Assembly: GCF_008119665.1 (NCBI RefSeq)
Contig: NZ_CP043046.1
Span: 5,518,001-5,582,000, forward strand
DNA: 64,000 nt
Direction of reading: 5' to 3'
Source of the DNA: Pigmentiphaga aceris
GTDB taxonomy: Bacteria; Pseudomonadota; Gammaproteobacteria; Burkholderiales; Burkholderiaceae_B
Part shown: one piece after another, positions 28,406 to 38,576 of the stretch
Layout: each line of letters begins with the position of its first letter
Position numbering within the stretch: position 1 is the stretch's first letter
The notes under the pieces: generated by a model
Seen by the model: the letters and a program-made list of their open reading frames with translations, nothing else
Told to the model about the DNA's origin: nothing
Database searches by the model: none
Translations under genes and position numbers: made by a program

Positions 28406-30523
28406 ATGGCAAGAACTCCCGCTTCCCGCAGCGACAGCAATTCTCCCGCCGATGCCTACGCCAACCGCAACCCTGGCCCCGGCGGCGAAACCCACCAAAC
28501 GGCCACGTCCCCTGATCAGACGCTGACGACCAACCAGGGCGCACCGATTTCTGACAACCAGAACTCGTTGAAAGCCGGTGCACGCGGGCCGACGCTGCTG
28601 GAAGACTTCATCCTGCGTGAAAAGATCACGCATTTCGACCATGAACGCATCCCCGAACGCATCGTGCACGCACGTGGGTCGGGCGCGCATGGGTATTTCC
28701 AGCCCTACGAATCCTGTGCCAAGTGGACCAAGGCGGCCTTCCTGCAAGACCCCTCGGTGCAGACGCCGGTGTTTGTGCGGTTTTCTACTGTCGCTGGCGG
28801 CGCGGGTTCAGTCGACCTGCCGCGCGATGTGCGCGGCTTTGCGGTCAAGTTCTACACATCCGAAGGCAACTTCGACCTGGTCGGAAATAACATCCCGGTG
28901 TTTTTCATCCAGGACGCGATGAAGTTCCCCGACCTGGTTCATTCGGTAAAAATGGAAGCCGACCGCGCCTTCCCGCAGGCCGCATCTGCGCATGACACCT
29001 TCTGGGACTTTGCTTCGCTCAGCCCCGAGACCACGCATATGTTGCTGTGGGCCATGTCGGACCGGGCGATTCCGCGCTCGCTGCGCATGATCGAAGGGTT
29101 TGGTGTCCACACCTTCCGCTTCATCAACGAGGCCGGCGAATCCACCTTCGTGAAATTCCACTGGCGCCCCATGCTGGGCACGGCATCGGTGTTGTGGGAC
29201 GAAGCCTTGAAGATCAACGGTGCCGACAATGACTTCCACCGACGCGACCTGTGGAATGCCATCGACAGCGGCGACTTCCCGGAATGGGAGTTCTCGGTGC
29301 AGGTCTTTGACCAGGCCACTGCCGACGCCTTTGAATTCGACATTCTGGATGCGACCAAGCTGATTCCCGAAGAAGTCGTCCCGCTGACCAAGCTGGGCAA
29401 GATGGTGTTGAACCGCAACCCGGACAACTTCTTCGCAGAAACCGAGCAAGTGGCCTTCCACCCCGGCCACGTGGTGCCGGGCATCGACTTCAGCAACGAC
29501 CCGCTGCTGCAAGGCCGCCTGTTCTCGTACACCGACACGCAGCTCAGCCGCCTGGGTGGCCCGAACTTCCACGAGATCCCGGTCAATCGCCCGCAGTGCC
29601 CCATGCGCAACTTCCAGCGCGACGGCCTGATGCGCATGAACAATCCGCCGGGACGCGCGAACTACGAGCCGAACAGCATCGCCCCTGAAGGTCCGCGTGA
29701 AAGCCCGCGCGGATTTCACACGGTGGCTGATCCGGTGGAAGGCGGCAAGGTGCGCGAGCGCTCGGAAACCTTCTCGGATCACTACAGCCAGGCACGCCAG
29801 TTCTTCCGCTCGCAGACTGAACCGGAACAGCAGCACATCATCAGTGCGTTTGCATTCGAGTTGGCCAAGGTTGCCATCGTGCCGATTCGCCAACGTGTGC
29901 TGGGGCATCTGCATTTGGTCGAACCGAAGCTTGGCAAAGCGGTGGAAGCAGCACTGGGCATGGAAGGTCAGGCAGAGCAGATCAAGCCCGCCAAGGCACC
30001 TATCGATCTGCCTGACTCGCCAACGCTAAGCATCATCAAGAAAGCCGTGCCGATTCTGAAGGGCCGGAAGGTGGGGGTGCTGGTGACCGACGGGGCAGAC
30101 GACAAGTTGCTGGCGGATGTTCGCAGCGCAGTCGAGGCCGAAGGCGCGATGGTCGAACTGGTGGCTCCCAAAATCGGCGGCGTGAAGACGGCAGGCGGCA
30201 AGCAGTTGCCGGCGGATCACACGATCAGCGGCGGTCCCTCGGTGGTGTTCGATGCGGTGGTGCTGGCGGTATCGAAAGATGGCGTCGCTGCACTGGTGAA
30301 GGAAGCGGCTGCGGTCGAATGGGTGCAGAACGCCTTTGCGCATCTGAAGTTCATTGGCCATACCTCCACCGCCAAACCGCTGATGGACAAGGCGTCGGTG
30401 GTGCCCGATGCGGGGGTGATTGCGATTGAAGGTGGGAGCGAAGGTGGCATTGATGCCTTCATCACAGGAGCCAAGACGCATCGTCTGTGGGAACGCGAGC
30501 CGACGCTGCGCACGCCGGGTTGA
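28406..30523 (+). CDS. katE: Large-subunit catalase HPII
   Basis: A 705-residue clade 2 catalase that disproportionates hydrogen peroxide in the cytoplasm. The catalytic histidine is H88 in [17 protein letters not shown], the catalytic asparagine is in [14 protein letters not shown], and the haem-ligand tyrosine is in [10 protein letters not shown]. The extra C-terminal domain from about residue 555 has the DJ-1/PfpI flavodoxin-like fold ([17 protein letters not shown]), as in E. coli KatE. An ACGGAG ribosome site precedes ATG 28406. It stands alone, after a 120-bp gap from the IclR gene. Stationary-phase and general-stress control are typical of the family. Confidence 0.97.
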   Translation: MARTPASRSDSNSPADAYANRNPGPGGETHQTATSPDQTLTTNQGAPISDNQNSLKAGARGPTLLEDFILREKITHFDHERIPERIVHARGSGAHGYFQPYESCAKWTKAAFLQDPSVQTPVFVRFSTVAGGAGSVDLPRDVRGFAVKFYTSEGNFDLVGNNIPVFFIQDAMKFPDLVHSVKMEADRAFPQAASAHDTFWDFASLSPETTHMLLWAMSDRAIPRSLRMIEGFGVHTFRFINEAGESTFVKFHWRPMLGTASVLWDEALKINGADNDFHRRDLWNAIDSGDFPEWEFSVQVFDQATADAFEFDILDATKLIPEEVVPLTKLGKMVLNRNPDNFFAETEQVAFHPGHVVPGIDFSNDPLLQGRLFSYTDTQLSRLGGPNFHEIPVNRPQCPMRNFQRDGLMRMNNPPGRANYEPNSIAPEGPRESPRGFHTVADPVEGGKVRERSETFSDHYSQARQFFRSQTEPEQQHIISAFAFELAKVAIVPIRQRVLGHLHLVEPKLGKAVEAALGMEGQAEQIKPAKAPIDLPDSPTLSIIKKAVPILKGRKVGVLVTDGADDKLLADVRSAVEAEGAMVELVAPKIGGVKTAGGKQLPADHTISGGPSVVFDAVVLAVSKDGVAALVKEAAAVEWVQNAFAHLKFIGHTSTAKPLMDKASVVPDAGVIAIEGGSEGGIDAFITGAKTHRLWEREPTLRTPG

Positions 30524-30559
30524 ACCTGGCGTAGCGTGACCCACAAGTGTTGCGAAGCG

Positions 30560-30589
30560 GGCTGCCCTCGTCATGCGATAAGGGCAGCC
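30560..30589 (+). terminator. Hairpin after katE, possible terminator
   Basis: A 9-bp stem GGCTGCCCT / AGGGCAGCC with a 12-base loop lies 37 bp after the katE stop. The tail ACCTACTATC has no real U-run, so intrinsic termination would be weak or Rho-assisted. Confidence 0.4.
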
Positions 30590-30764
30590 ACCTACTATCA
30601 GTATTTCGGAAACTGTTGCTTCACGGCCATTGCGGCCCCGCCTGCCCCACCTGGGCACGTGGGGCCGCAGTCATTTCCACCCCACGCTTGACCTGCATCA
30701 ACGCTCCACCCGGGCTGCTCTGAGAAGCTGAATGCTCATCAGAACATCTACTCCTGGAGCGATC

Positions 30765-31406
30765 ATGATTACCCAACGCGCCCGCGCTGGCCTTCTTCTT
30801 GGTGCAGTGTTGTGCGCTGCCGCTTTCACCGCCCCCGCCCTCGCCCACGAGCAAGGTGACTGGCTGGTCAAGGCAGGCGTCTCGCAGGTTCGTCCGAAGT
30901 CGGACAATGGTTCGGCATTGAACGGGGCCATCGGCCTCGACGTGAACAACGACGTGAAGCCCAGCATCTCTGCCACCTACATGTTTACGCGCAATCTGGG
31001 CCTGGACGTGCTGGCAGCCGCCCCGTTCCGTCATGACGTGTATGGCAGCGGCGCGGTCAACGGCCAGATCGGCACCAGCAAGCAATTGCCGCCCACCGTC
31101 AGCCTGCAATGGCACTTCCTGCCCGATCAGACTTTCCAGCCCTATGTTGGCCTGGGCGTGAACTACACCCGATTCTTCTCTACCCGTGCAGTCGGCCCGC
31201 TGGCGGGCAACCATCTTGAACTGACGGATTCCTGGGGCCTGGCTGCCCAGTTCGGCGTGGACGTGAAGATCAACGATCGCTGGTTCGTGAATGCCAGCCT
31301 GCGTTACATCAAGATCGACACCGACGTGAAGTTGAACGGCACCAAGATCGGCAAGGCCGAGATCGATCCCTGGGTCACCACCATTGCCGTGGGTTATCGC
31401 TTCTGA
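30765..31406 (+). CDS. ompW: OmpW-family outer-membrane protein
   Basis: A 213-residue eight-stranded outer-membrane beta-barrel. It has a signal peptide ending in APALA, an HEQGDWLVKAGVSQVRPKSDNG N-terminus, the TFQPYVGLGVNYTRFF motif and a final aromatic residue (VGYRF) used for BAM recognition. ATG 30765 has CTGGAGCG upstream; an alternative start 33 bp earlier would bury the signal peptide. OmpW proteins carry small hydrophobic molecules across the outer membrane and are induced by stress (family knowledge). It is a single-gene unit. Confidence 0.95.
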   Translation: MITQRARAGLLLGAVLCAAAFTAPALAHEQGDWLVKAGVSQVRPKSDNGSALNGAIGLDVNNDVKPSISATYMFTRNLGLDVLAAAPFRHDVYGSGAVNGQIGTSKQLPPTVSLQWHFLPDQTFQPYVGLGVNYTRFFSTRAVGPLAGNHLELTDSWGLAAQFGVDVKINDRWFVNASLRYIKIDTDVKLNGTKIGKAEIDPWVTTIAVGYRF

Positions 31407-31459
31407 ATGCTGTGCTGACGTGATGGTGCATCTGATCTGAAGACCTGTGTGTCCACCGA

Positions 31460-31690
31460 TCAGTTGCCCTTGATGTAGGCATCAAGCCCGCTTGCCAGCG
31501 CCGCAAAGGTCGCCATGCAACGCGGGCTTTTTCGCAAGTCCTCGCGCATCACAATCCAGGTGTCCAACGCCGGGGGCAAAGCTAGCGGGCAACACACGCA
31601 CCAGCGAGTCGTTTTTGCGCGCAAGCCCCACCTGACAAGCGCCGATGCCAAAGCCCGCTCGCAACGCGGCCAGCTGTGCCGATGATCACG
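31460..31690 (-). pseudogene. Remnant of a LysR-family regulator gene (C-terminal end, frameshifted)
   Basis: Only the last roughly 75 codons of a LysR-type effector domain remain. One minus-strand frame reads AQLAALRAGFGIGACQVGLARK and NDSLVRVLPA. The homology continues in a different frame as ALDTWIVMREDLRKSPRCMATF down to a stop at 31460. A LysR C-terminus normally reads through both parts without interruption, so there is at least one frameshift. The N-terminal DNA-binding part is absent. It is likely a decayed leftover between ompW and kdsD. Confidence 0.65.
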
Positions 31691-31907
31691 CCAGTGATCC
31701 TGAATGACACAGCGTTACAGAATCTGATGGGCTCGATTTCCAGGACGCCATTTGCCCAAGGAATACGGCAAACCCTAGCAGCAGTGCCAGGTAAGGCATG
31801 AACCAAGCAAGGATCATGCCCTTTGCGTCTATACTGGAAGTCACGTCGCATCGCCATTTTCCGGTGCGTAGAATCACGATTTTCCCGGACTGACTCCGCA
31901 TCGACGC

Positions 31908-32918
31908 ATGACGCCCAACCTCGCTACGCTCCCCCATCGCCCCACCGCCAATGCCGAAGACGCGCTGGCGTCGGCGCGCCGCACGCTGGCGGTCGAGGCC
32001 GAGGCAATTGCAGCGCTGGCGGAACGGCTTGACGATCATTTCACACAGGCTGCCCAGTTGCTGCTGGACTGTCAGGGGCGCGTGGTGGTCAGCGGCATCG
32101 GCAAGTCAGGCCACATTGCCCGCAAGATCGCAGCCACGCTGGCATCGACCGGCACGCCCGCCTTCTTCATGCACGCTGCCGAAGCCGTGCACGGCGATCT
32201 GGGCATGATCACCGCGCAAGACGTGGTGATCGCCATTTCCTATTCGGGTTCTGCCACTGAACTGCTGACCATCGTGCCGCAGGTCAAGCGCATGGGGGCC
32301 CGGCTGATCAGCATCACCGGCCGGCCGGAATCCGAACTTGCGCAGCTTGCCGACATTCACTTGAATGCCAACGTGACCAAAGAAGCCTGCCCGATGAACC
32401 TTGCGCCCACCGCCAGCACCACGGCGACGCTGGCCTTGGGTGACGCGCTGGCCGTGGCCTGTCTGGAAGCGCGTGGCTTTGGCGCGGAAGATTTCGCGCG
32501 CTCGCATCCGGGTGGTGCACTGGGCCGCCGTTTGCTGACCCACGTGCGCGACGTGATGCGGTCCGGGCCCGCCGTGCCCACCGTTCCTGTAACAGCATCT
32601 ATCACCGACGCCTTGACCGAGATAAGCCTGAAGGGCATGGGGATGACAGTGGTGCTGGATGCGCAGGAACAGGTGGTTGGCATCTTCACCGACGGCGATC
32701 TGCGTCGTCTGCTGGAACGCGTGGGCGACATCCGCGGTCTCACGGTAGAGGCTGGCATGTCACACAAGCCTTACGCTATCGGCCCCGACGCGCTGGCAGT
32801 GGAAGCCGCCGCGCTGATGGACGAAAATCGCAAGAATCTGCTGCTGGTCCGCGACCCTTCGGGCGCGTTGATCGGTGCCCTGCACATGCACGACCTACTG
32901 GCCGCGAAGGTGCTCTAA
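31908..32918 (+). CDS. kdsD: D-arabinose 5-phosphate isomerase
   Basis: A 336-residue KdsD/KpsF/GutQ isomerase that converts ribulose 5-phosphate to arabinose 5-phosphate, the first step of Kdo synthesis for LPS. The SIS domain spans about residues 55-185 (VVVSGIGKSGHIARKIAATLASTGTPAFF and AISYSGSATELL). Two CBS domains follow, from about 215 to the end. The key lysine and histidines of the family (GKSGH and HAAEAVHGDLG) are present. It is the first gene of the kdsD-kdsC-lptC-lptA-lptB-rpoN series, which matches the usual betaproteobacterial order. Confidence 0.96.
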   Translation: MTPNLATLPHRPTANAEDALASARRTLAVEAEAIAALAERLDDHFTQAAQLLLDCQGRVVVSGIGKSGHIARKIAATLASTGTPAFFMHAAEAVHGDLGMITAQDVVIAISYSGSATELLTIVPQVKRMGARLISITGRPESELAQLADIHLNANVTKEACPMNLAPTASTTATLALGDALAVACLEARGFGAEDFARSHPGGALGRRLLTHVRDVMRSGPAVPTVPVTASITDALTEISLKGMGMTVVLDAQEQVVGIFTDGDLRRLLERVGDIRGLTVEAGMSHKPYAIGPDALAVEAAALMDENRKNLLLVRDPSGALIGALHMHDLLAAKVL

Positions 32919-32922
32919 GCCA

Positions 32923-33534
32923 ATGAATTTGCCCGAGATCAATCTGCCCCACCCCGCCGAAGCCTTGCTGTTGGCCCGTATTCCGCAGGAAGTGCGCGAA
33001 CGCGCTGCGCGTGTGCGCCTGATGGTGTTCGACGTCGACGGCATTCTGACCGATGGCGTGTTGTGGTATTCGGCCCAGGGCGAAACGCTCAAGGGCTTCC
33101 ATGTGTTGGACGGCCACGGCCTGAAGCTGCTGCGTGAAAGCGGCATTGAAGTGGCGCTGATGACCGGCCGCGATTCGGCCATGCTCAGCCGTCGCGCTGC
33201 AGACCTGGGTATTGCCGAAGTGCTGCAGGGCGTGTCCGACAAAGGCGCAGCCCTGAATGAGCTGACCAAGCGCATGCAGGTCACCCTGGACGAAACCGGT
33301 TTCATGGGCGATGACCTGATGGACCTGCCGGCCTTGCAACGTGTCGGTTTTGCGGTCAGCGTGCCGGGTGCACCCACCTACGTATCGCAGGCAGCACACT
33401 GGGTTACCGGCAAGGCTGGTGGCCACGGCGCGGCACGCGAATGCTGCGACTTGATCCTGGCAGCCCAAGGTCGGCTTGGCAGCTTCATCGCCAGCGGTAG
33501 CCGGGGTCTGTTGACCACTGGCGCGGCACAGTAA
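32923..33534 (+). CDS. kdsC: 3-deoxy-D-manno-octulosonate-8-phosphate phosphatase
   Basis: A 203-residue HAD-superfamily phosphatase that removes phosphate from Kdo-8-phosphate in the cytoplasm. The nucleophile motif is FDVDGILTDG with D37 and D39. ALMTGRDS follows, then GDDLMDLP for the metal site. ATG 32923 lies four bases after the kdsD stop. The short cap-free form is typical of KdsC, which works as a tetramer. Confidence 0.95.
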   Translation: MNLPEINLPHPAEALLLARIPQEVRERAARVRLMVFDVDGILTDGVLWYSAQGETLKGFHVLDGHGLKLLRESGIEVALMTGRDSAMLSRRAADLGIAEVLQGVSDKGAALNELTKRMQVTLDETGFMGDDLMDLPALQRVGFAVSVPGAPTYVSQAAHWVTGKAGGHGAARECCDLILAAQGRLGSFIASGSRGLLTTGAAQ

Positions 33535-33537
33535 GCC

Positions 33538-34146
33538 ATGAAAGACCGGCTGGGTTCCTCGATTTCGCTGTTGCTGCTGGCCGTGCTCGTCCTGGGCACG
33601 TGGTGGGCGGCTGAACTCGCGCAACGCGCTGTGCCGGAAGATGCACCGCGTCGCATGACGCACGAGATCGACTCCTTCGTCGAAGAGTTCGTGATGGTGC
33701 GCAGCGACCCGCAAGGTGTGCCCAGCTCGCGCCTGGAAGGCAAGCGCATGGAACACTTCCCCGACGACGATTCCAGCGACATCCAGTCCCCGCGTTCGTA
33801 CAGCCAGAAGCCTGGTCGCCAGGTCACGGTTGCCACGGCCAAGGCAGGTCGCATGGATGAAGACGGCGCTCGCATCGTCATGACGGGTGACGCCCGCTTC
33901 GTGCGCGAAGCCGGCATGGGCCATGAACGCCTGGACATCAGCAGCAACGTGATCACGCTGCGCCCGGACGACGATGTGGCCTTCACCGATCTGCCCACCA
34001 CGATTTTGAACGGCCGTTCGCGCATCAATGGCAACGGCATGCATTACAACAACGTCACCCGCGAACTCCAGGTCGCGTCGCGCAGTCGGGTCGAAATCGC
34101 CCCGCGCGTGCCGCCGACCGGCGCCCCCGCCCGCTCCGCGCCTTAA
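33538..34146 (+). CDS. lptC: LPS export protein LptC
   Basis: A 202-residue bitopic inner-membrane protein of the LPS transport bridge. One N-terminal membrane helix (about residues 9-26) anchors a periplasmic beta-jellyroll; motifs typical of the LptC/LptA fold include ARIVMTGDARFVREAG and RLDISSNVITLRPDDD. It would pass LPS from the LptB2FG pump to LptA. It starts three bases after kdsC. The C-terminus ends in a Pro/Ala-rich tail. Confidence 0.92.
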   Translation: MKDRLGSSISLLLLAVLVLGTWWAAELAQRAVPEDAPRRMTHEIDSFVEEFVMVRSDPQGVPSSRLEGKRMEHFPDDDSSDIQSPRSYSQKPGRQVTVATAKAGRMDEDGARIVMTGDARFVREAGMGHERLDISSNVITLRPDDDVAFTDLPTTILNGRSRINGNGMHYNNVTRELQVASRSRVEIAPRVPPTGAPARSAP

Positions 34147-34165
34147 CAGGACAGGACCCGCTCTC

Positions 34166-34852
34166 GTGCCTTCGACTCCTTCTCTCTCGCTGCGCAACCT
34201 GCTGCTTGCCGCACTTCTTGGCCTGGCCGCCGTCCCCGCATTCGCTGAACGCGCCGACCGCGACAAGCCCACCCTGATCGACTCGGACACCTTGCAGTAC
34301 GACGATGTCCGCCAGGTCAGCGTGTTCACCGGCAACGTCGTGCTGACCAAGGGCACCCTGATCATCCGTTCCGACCGCATGGAATTGCGGGAAGACGCCG
34401 AGGGTTATCAGACCGGTATTGCCACGGCCAACAAGGGCAAGCAGGTCTTCGTACGCCAGAAACGCGAAGGCGTCGAGGAATACACCGAAGGCACGTCCAA
34501 CCGGACGGAATACGAAGGCAAGACCGAGCGCATCTTCTTCATCGACCAGGCGCTGGTCAAACGCCTGGCCTGCGGCGTGGTGCAGGACGAAATCCGTGGC
34601 CAGGTCGTGATCTATGACCAGCGCACGGAAACCTACAGCGCCCAGGGCGGCCCGCGTTCACCTCAGGCCAACCAGCGCGTGCGCACGGTCATCCAGTCCA
34701 AGACCGCTGGCACGACCGAAGCCCCGTCGGGCCCGCCGGCAACCGCCTGCCCGCCCACTGCCTCCACGGCAAAGCCGGCTGCTGGTGCTGCCGCCAAGCC
34801 CGCCGCGCCGGCCGTCAAGGCACCGGCTCCCGCGACCGGAGCCCGTCAATGA
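34166..34852 (+). CDS. lptA: LPS export periplasmic protein LptA
   Basis: A 228-residue periplasmic LptA, which bridges LptC to the outer-membrane LptD. I start it at GTG 34166, with AGGACAGG upstream, because that gives the signal peptide [26 protein letters not shown]; no ATG fits. The OstA-type beta-jellyroll runs to about residue 180 with [28 protein letters not shown] and [10 protein letters not shown] Pro/Ala/Lys-rich tail of about 40 residues follows, which is longer than in E. coli. It overlaps lptB by four bases (ATGA). Confidence 0.9.
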   Translation: MPSTPSLSLRNLLLAALLGLAAVPAFAERADRDKPTLIDSDTLQYDDVRQVSVFTGNVVLTKGTLIIRSDRMELREDAEGYQTGIATANKGKQVFVRQKREGVEEYTEGTSNRTEYEGKTERIFFIDQALVKRLACGVVQDEIRGQVVIYDQRTETYSAQGGPRSPQANQRVRTVIQSKTAGTTEAPSGPPATACPPTASTAKPAAGAAAKPAAPAVKAPAPATGARQ

Positions 34853-35658
34853 CGGTGGATGCACGCCATGCCGATGCAGGTGCGTCGGTCACGCAACCGC
34901 TGTCCGCGCACGGCAAGACCGGCAAGCTGGTTGCCACCGGCCTGCGCAAGTCCTACGGCGGCCGCACGGTCGTCAAAGACGTATCGGTCGATGTGAACAG
35001 CGGTGAAGTGGTTGGTCTGCTCGGCCCCAACGGTGCGGGCAAGACCACCTGTTTCTACATGATCGTCGGCCTGGTGCCGGCAGATGCGGGCCAAATCTCC
35101 ATCGACAACGAGGTGGTCACGCCCCTGCCTATTCACCAGCGCGCGCACCGTGGACTGTCTTACCTGCCGCAGGATGCGTCGGTGTTTCGTCGCCTGTCGG
35201 TCGAAGACAATATCCGCGCCGTGCTTGAACTTCAGCGCGACGAGCGCGACAAGCCGCTGAAGAAAGCAGAGATCGAGGCCCGCCTGGATTCGCTGCTCGA
35301 TGAACTGCAGATTCAGCATATTCGTCCGAACGCCGCTATTTCGCTGTCGGGCGGTGAACGACGCCGCGTGGAAATCGCACGCGCACTGGCCACCAGCCCG
35401 CGCTTCATCCTGCTGGATGAACCGTTTGCCGGTGTCGATCCGATCGCCGTGATCGAAATCCAGCGCATCGTGCGTTTCCTGAAAGGCCGTGGCATCGGCG
35501 TATTGATCACCGACCACAACGTACGCGAGACGCTGGGCATCTGCGACCGCGCCTACATCATCAGCGAGGGCACGGTGCTGGCTGCCGGCCACCCCGACGA
35601 GATCGTGATGGACCCGGCCGTGCGCCGCGTCTATCTCGGCGAACACTTCAAGATGTGA
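34849..35658 (+). CDS. lptB: LPS export ABC transporter ATP-binding protein
   Basis: A 269-residue ATPase that drives LPS extraction from the inner membrane with LptF/LptG, whose genes are not in this window. Walker [10 protein letters not shown] is at residues 59-67, the signature is [15 protein letters not shown], Walker B is [13 protein letters not shown] and the switch histidine is in ITDHNVRET. An N-terminal extension of about 25 residues precedes the ABC domain. The ATG overlaps the lptA stop, so translation is coupled. Confidence 0.96.
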   Translation: MTVDARHADAGASVTQPLSAHGKTGKLVATGLRKSYGGRTVVKDVSVDVNSGEVVGLLGPNGAGKTTCFYMIVGLVPADAGQISIDNEVVTPLPIHQRAHRGLSYLPQDASVFRRLSVEDNIRAVLELQRDERDKPLKKAEIEARLDSLLDELQIQHIRPNAAISLSGGERRRVEIARALATSPRFILLDEPFAGVDPIAVIEIQRIVRFLKGRGIGVLITDHNVRETLGICDRAYIISEGTVLAAGHPDEIVMDPAVRRVYLGEHFKM

Positions 35659-35696
35659 GGGCGTCAGTCATGTCGATCCCTTGCGTGCGCTAGGCC

Positions 35697-37184
35697 ATGC
35701 TCAAGGCCTCGCTCCAGCTTCGCACTGCGCAGCACCTGACGCTGACGCCCCAACTGCAACAGGCGATTCGCCTGCTGCAGTTGTCGACGCTCGAACTCGA
35801 ACAAGAGATCGAACAAGTCCTGCGTGACAACCCGCTGCTGGAACGCGAGGACGAACCGGCCCAGGTTTCGCTGCACGCCGACAATGACATGTCCAACGGC
35901 AGCGACACCTCGCATCAGGACGCGCCCGAGCCCGCCCAGGAAGTCGACATGGAGCGGGACTCCACCACCGGGGGCGAAGATGCGCCGCCGATGCGTGAAA
36001 CCGATTCGCTGTGGAACGACCTGCCTGCCTCGCGCGGCGACGATGACGACGAACCGAGCGGTCCGCAGATCGCCGCCAGCACCGCCACGCTGCGCGAACA
36101 CCTGCTGGAACAGTTGTCGGTCACGCTTGGCTCGGCCCGTGACAAGGCGCTGGCACAACTGCTGATCGATGCACTGGATGACAACGGCTACCTGAGCGTA
36201 CCGCTGGAAGAAGTGGCAGAAATGTTGCCGCCGGAACTGGAAATCGACCAGGACGAACTGCGCACGGCGCTGGCCCTGGTGCAGTCTTTCGATCCGCCTG
36301 GCGTGGGTGCGCGTGACACCGCCGAATGCATCGGCCTGCAACTGCGCAATCCCGATGTCACCCGACTGCCCGAAGCACGCGATCCGTCGGTGCTGTCCTG
36401 CGCCCGCGCGATTGCGCGTGCGCACTTGCCCTTGCTGGCGGCACGCGACTACGCCAAGCTGCGTCGCAGCCTGAAGTGCGATGACGACACCTTGCGCTCG
36501 GCGCAGGCGCTGATCCGACGTCTGACGCCGCGTCCTGGTTCCCAGTTCTCTGCCACGGCGGCCGACTACGTGGTGCCCGACGTGGTGGTGCGCAAGCTTG
36601 GCAAGCAGTGGGTCGTGCATCTGAATTCAGAAGCGATGCCACGTCTGCGCATCAATCATCTGTACGCCCAGCTGCTCAAGAGCGATCGCAGCTGCGCCCA
36701 TGCCGGCCTGTCGGCACAGCTGCAAGAGGCCCGTTGGCTGATCCGCAATGTGCGCCAGCGCTTCGACACCATCCTTCGGGTGTCGCAAGCCATTGTCGAT
36801 CGTCAACATGGCTTCTTCGATCATGGTGAAGTCGCCATGCGCCCGCTTGTGCTTCGCGAAATTGCGGATACACTGGGGCTGCACGAGTCGACCATTTCTC
36901 GCGTCACTACGCAGAAGTACATGCTCACGCCGTTCGGTACCTTCGAACTCAAGCATTTCTTCGGTAGCCATGTCGCGACGGAAACCGGTGGTGCCGCATC
37001 GTCAACCGCGATACGCGCCTTGATCAAACAGCTCGTCAGCGCGGAGGATCCTACCCAGCCGCTTTCGGACAGTCAGCTTGCTCAGACCCTGGGTGAACAG
37101 GGCATCGTGGTCGCGCGCCGCACCGTCGCGAAGTACCGCGAAGCACTCCAGATCCCGCCGGTTTCCCTGCGCAAGTCGATCTGA
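35697..37184 (+). CDS. rpoN: RNA polymerase sigma-54 factor
   Basis: A 495-residue sigma-54. Region I is Gln/Leu-rich ([25 protein letters not shown]), region II is acidic (about residues 55-120), and region III ends in the helix-turn-helix and the RpoN box [10 protein letters not shown] near residue 475. All parts needed for binding -24/-12 promoters are present. It follows lptB by 38 bp and precedes hpf by 286 bp, the standard order in proteobacteria. It needs AAA+ activators encoded elsewhere. Confidence 0.97.
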   Translation: MLKASLQLRTAQHLTLTPQLQQAIRLLQLSTLELEQEIEQVLRDNPLLEREDEPAQVSLHADNDMSNGSDTSHQDAPEPAQEVDMERDSTTGGEDAPPMRETDSLWNDLPASRGDDDDEPSGPQIAASTATLREHLLEQLSVTLGSARDKALAQLLIDALDDNGYLSVPLEEVAEMLPPELEIDQDELRTALALVQSFDPPGVGARDTAECIGLQLRNPDVTRLPEARDPSVLSCARAIARAHLPLLAARDYAKLRRSLKCDDDTLRSAQALIRRLTPRPGSQFSATAADYVVPDVVVRKLGKQWVVHLNSEAMPRLRINHLYAQLLKSDRSCAHAGLSAQLQEARWLIRNVRQRFDTILRVSQAIVDRQHGFFDHGEVAMRPLVLREIADTLGLHESTISRVTTQKYMLTPFGTFELKHFFGSHVATETGGAASSTAIRALIKQLVSAEDPTQPLSDSQLAQTLGEQGIVVARRTVAKYREALQIPPVSLRKSI

Positions 37185-37470
37185 AATGCCCGCCGCAACA
37201 TGCGGCAATGATCAGGGCAATCCCCTAGCGTGCTGTTGCCAAAAGTTGCTTGAAGCGTAGCGATCGGACCCGATCTAATAGGTGTTGGCGACGCGGTCTC
37301 CACCACCTGCCAGCCACCTCGATTGCGTGGCAAGACAGCCGGCACTGCTGGCGCAACGCAAACGATGTGGCACGCAGTGCGGGCCACCCGGCAAGCACCG
37401 GATTTCCGGCAAGCGGCCAGTCCCGGGAGACTCAACTTCCGGGGTTTCAACGCTCGAAGGAGGGCTTTAC

Positions 37471-37803
37471 ATGAATCTGAGCATCAGCGGTCATCATCTC
37501 GAGGTCACCCCTGCTATTCGCGAGTATGTGATGAACAAGCTCGCGCGTGTCCTGAGACACTTCGATCATGTCATCGATGTGAACGTGGTTCTCTCGGTCG
37601 AAAAGTTGATGCAGAAGGCCGACATCACCATGCACGTGACCGGTAAGGATCTCCACTGCGAAGCTGAAGACGAAAACCTGTATGCCGCTATCGATGCACT
37701 TGCCGACAAGCTTGACCGTCAATTGTTAAAGTACAAAGACAAAGTCCAGCAGACTCGCGTTCCCGAAGCGGTCAAGAAACAATATGTCGCGTCCGACCTA
37801 TAA
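37471..37803 (+). CDS. hpf: Ribosome hibernation promoting factor
   Basis: A 110-residue short HPF/YhbH protein. The N-terminus MNLSISGHHLEVTPAIREYVMNKLARVLRHFDHV and the later EDENLYAAIDALADKLDRQL are typical. It binds the ribosome near the decoding site in slow growth and helps form 100S dimers. A strong GAAGGAGG ribosome site precedes ATG 37471. It lies between rpoN and ptsN, as is usual, and is followed by a terminator at 37854. Confidence 0.94.
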   Translation: MNLSISGHHLEVTPAIREYVMNKLARVLRHFDHVIDVNVVLSVEKLMQKADITMHVTGKDLHCEAEDENLYAAIDALADKLDRQLLKYKDKVQQTRVPEAVKKQYVASDL

Positions 37804-37853
37804 GTTTTAGGCATCGCGCCTCGGTCTCAGTGACCGAGCGACATTGAGCAGAC

Positions 37854-37882
37854 AGGCCCGCCGGAATGCGGGCCTTGTTGTT
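37854..37882 (+). terminator. Terminator after hpf
   Basis: An 8-bp stem AGGCCCGC / GCGGGCCT with loop CGGAAT is followed by TGTTGTT. A second hairpin, CTCGGTC / GACCGAG at 37820-37838, lies just before it. Together they should separate hpf from ptsN. The rest of the gap 37804-38104 holds a promoter and no gene. Confidence 0.7.
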
Positions 37883-37934
37883 GGATGGCAGCAAATGCAC
37901 GGCATTTCCCGACACGTTCGCGTCGATCGGTTTT

Positions 37935-37962
37935 TTGGCCCCGGGACAAGCAGGGCTATAAT
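37935..37962 (+). promoter_or_regulatory. Sigma-70-type promoter upstream of ptsN
   Basis: A perfect -10 hexamer TATAAT at 37957-37962 lies 16 bp after a weak -35 match TTGGCC at 37935-37940. It follows the hpf terminator and is about 140 bp before ptsN, so the ptsN-hprK-rapZ unit probably has its own promoter with a long leader. Confidence 0.55.
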
Positions 37963-38104
37963 CGCCCGCTGTCCAACAGGAGATGTCCGTCTGCGGGCGT
38001 GACAGAAGCTGAATATCAGCTGAAAATCAGCATGTACGTTGCGTACATTGATTTACTTTCCGGCTCACTCCGGCCCACGCTCGCAAGCCAGGCGCAGATA
38101 GAAC

Positions 38105-38572
38105 ATGAATCTGATCTCACGGATCCTGCCTCCTTCCAACATCCTTCTGGATCTGGAAGCGACCAGCAAGAAACGCGTATTCGAACAGGCTGGACTGCTG
38201 TTCGAAAACAATCACGGCATCGCCCGCTCGGCGGTTTTTGACAGCTTGTTTTCGCGCGAGCGCCTGGGCTCTACCGGCCTGGGTCAAGGCGTGGCGGTCC
38301 CGCATGGCCGGATCAAAGGCCTGACCGACGCGGTCGCCGCCTTTGTGCGCCTGTCGGCCCCGATCCCCTTCGACTCGCCGGACGGCAAGCCTGTTCGCCT
38401 GATGGTGTTCCTGCTGGTGCCGGAAAAGGCTACCCAGCAGCATCTGGAAATCCTGTCCGAACTGGCCCAGATCCTGTCGAACAGCCAGCTGCGCGACACG
38501 CTCAGCACCGAGACCGATGCCGGTGCGGTGCATGCCGTGTTCAGCCAATGGGTACCGGCGGAAGCCTCGTAA
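38105..38572 (+). CDS. ptsN: Nitrogen-PTS enzyme IIA (PtsN)
   Basis: A 155-residue EIIA-Ntr protein of the nitrogen phosphotransferase system. The phosphorylatable histidine is H67 in [11 protein letters not shown]. The protein regulates potassium, nitrogen and carbon processes rather than sugar import. ATG 38105 begins [22 protein letters not shown], which matches the family. hprK follows four bases later and rapZ after it, the usual betaproteobacterial set linking the PTS to a kinase/phosphorylase. Confidence 0.95.
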   Translation: MNLISRILPPSNILLDLEATSKKRVFEQAGLLFENNHGIARSAVFDSLFSRERLGSTGLGQGVAVPHGRIKGLTDAVAAFVRLSAPIPFDSPDGKPVRLMVFLLVPEKATQQHLEILSELAQILSNSQLRDTLSTETDAGAVHAVFSQWVPAEAS

Positions 38573-38576
38573 AGCC

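Noticed and set aside
31686..32039. A minus-strand open frame with one hydrophobic stretch upstream of kdsD
   Set aside because: It overlaps the kdsD start antisense, and the hydrophobic part is short with no ribosome site; not supported as a gene.
32776..34380. A 534-codon minus-strand open frame opposite kdsD-kdsC-lptC
   Set aside because: It is antisense to three conserved genes and has no start signal or family content.
37341..37354. Possible sigma-54 promoter GGCAC-N8-GC upstream of hpf
   Set aside because: The GG and GC spacing is right but the -12 element is GCGC, not TTGC; too weak to list as a promoter.
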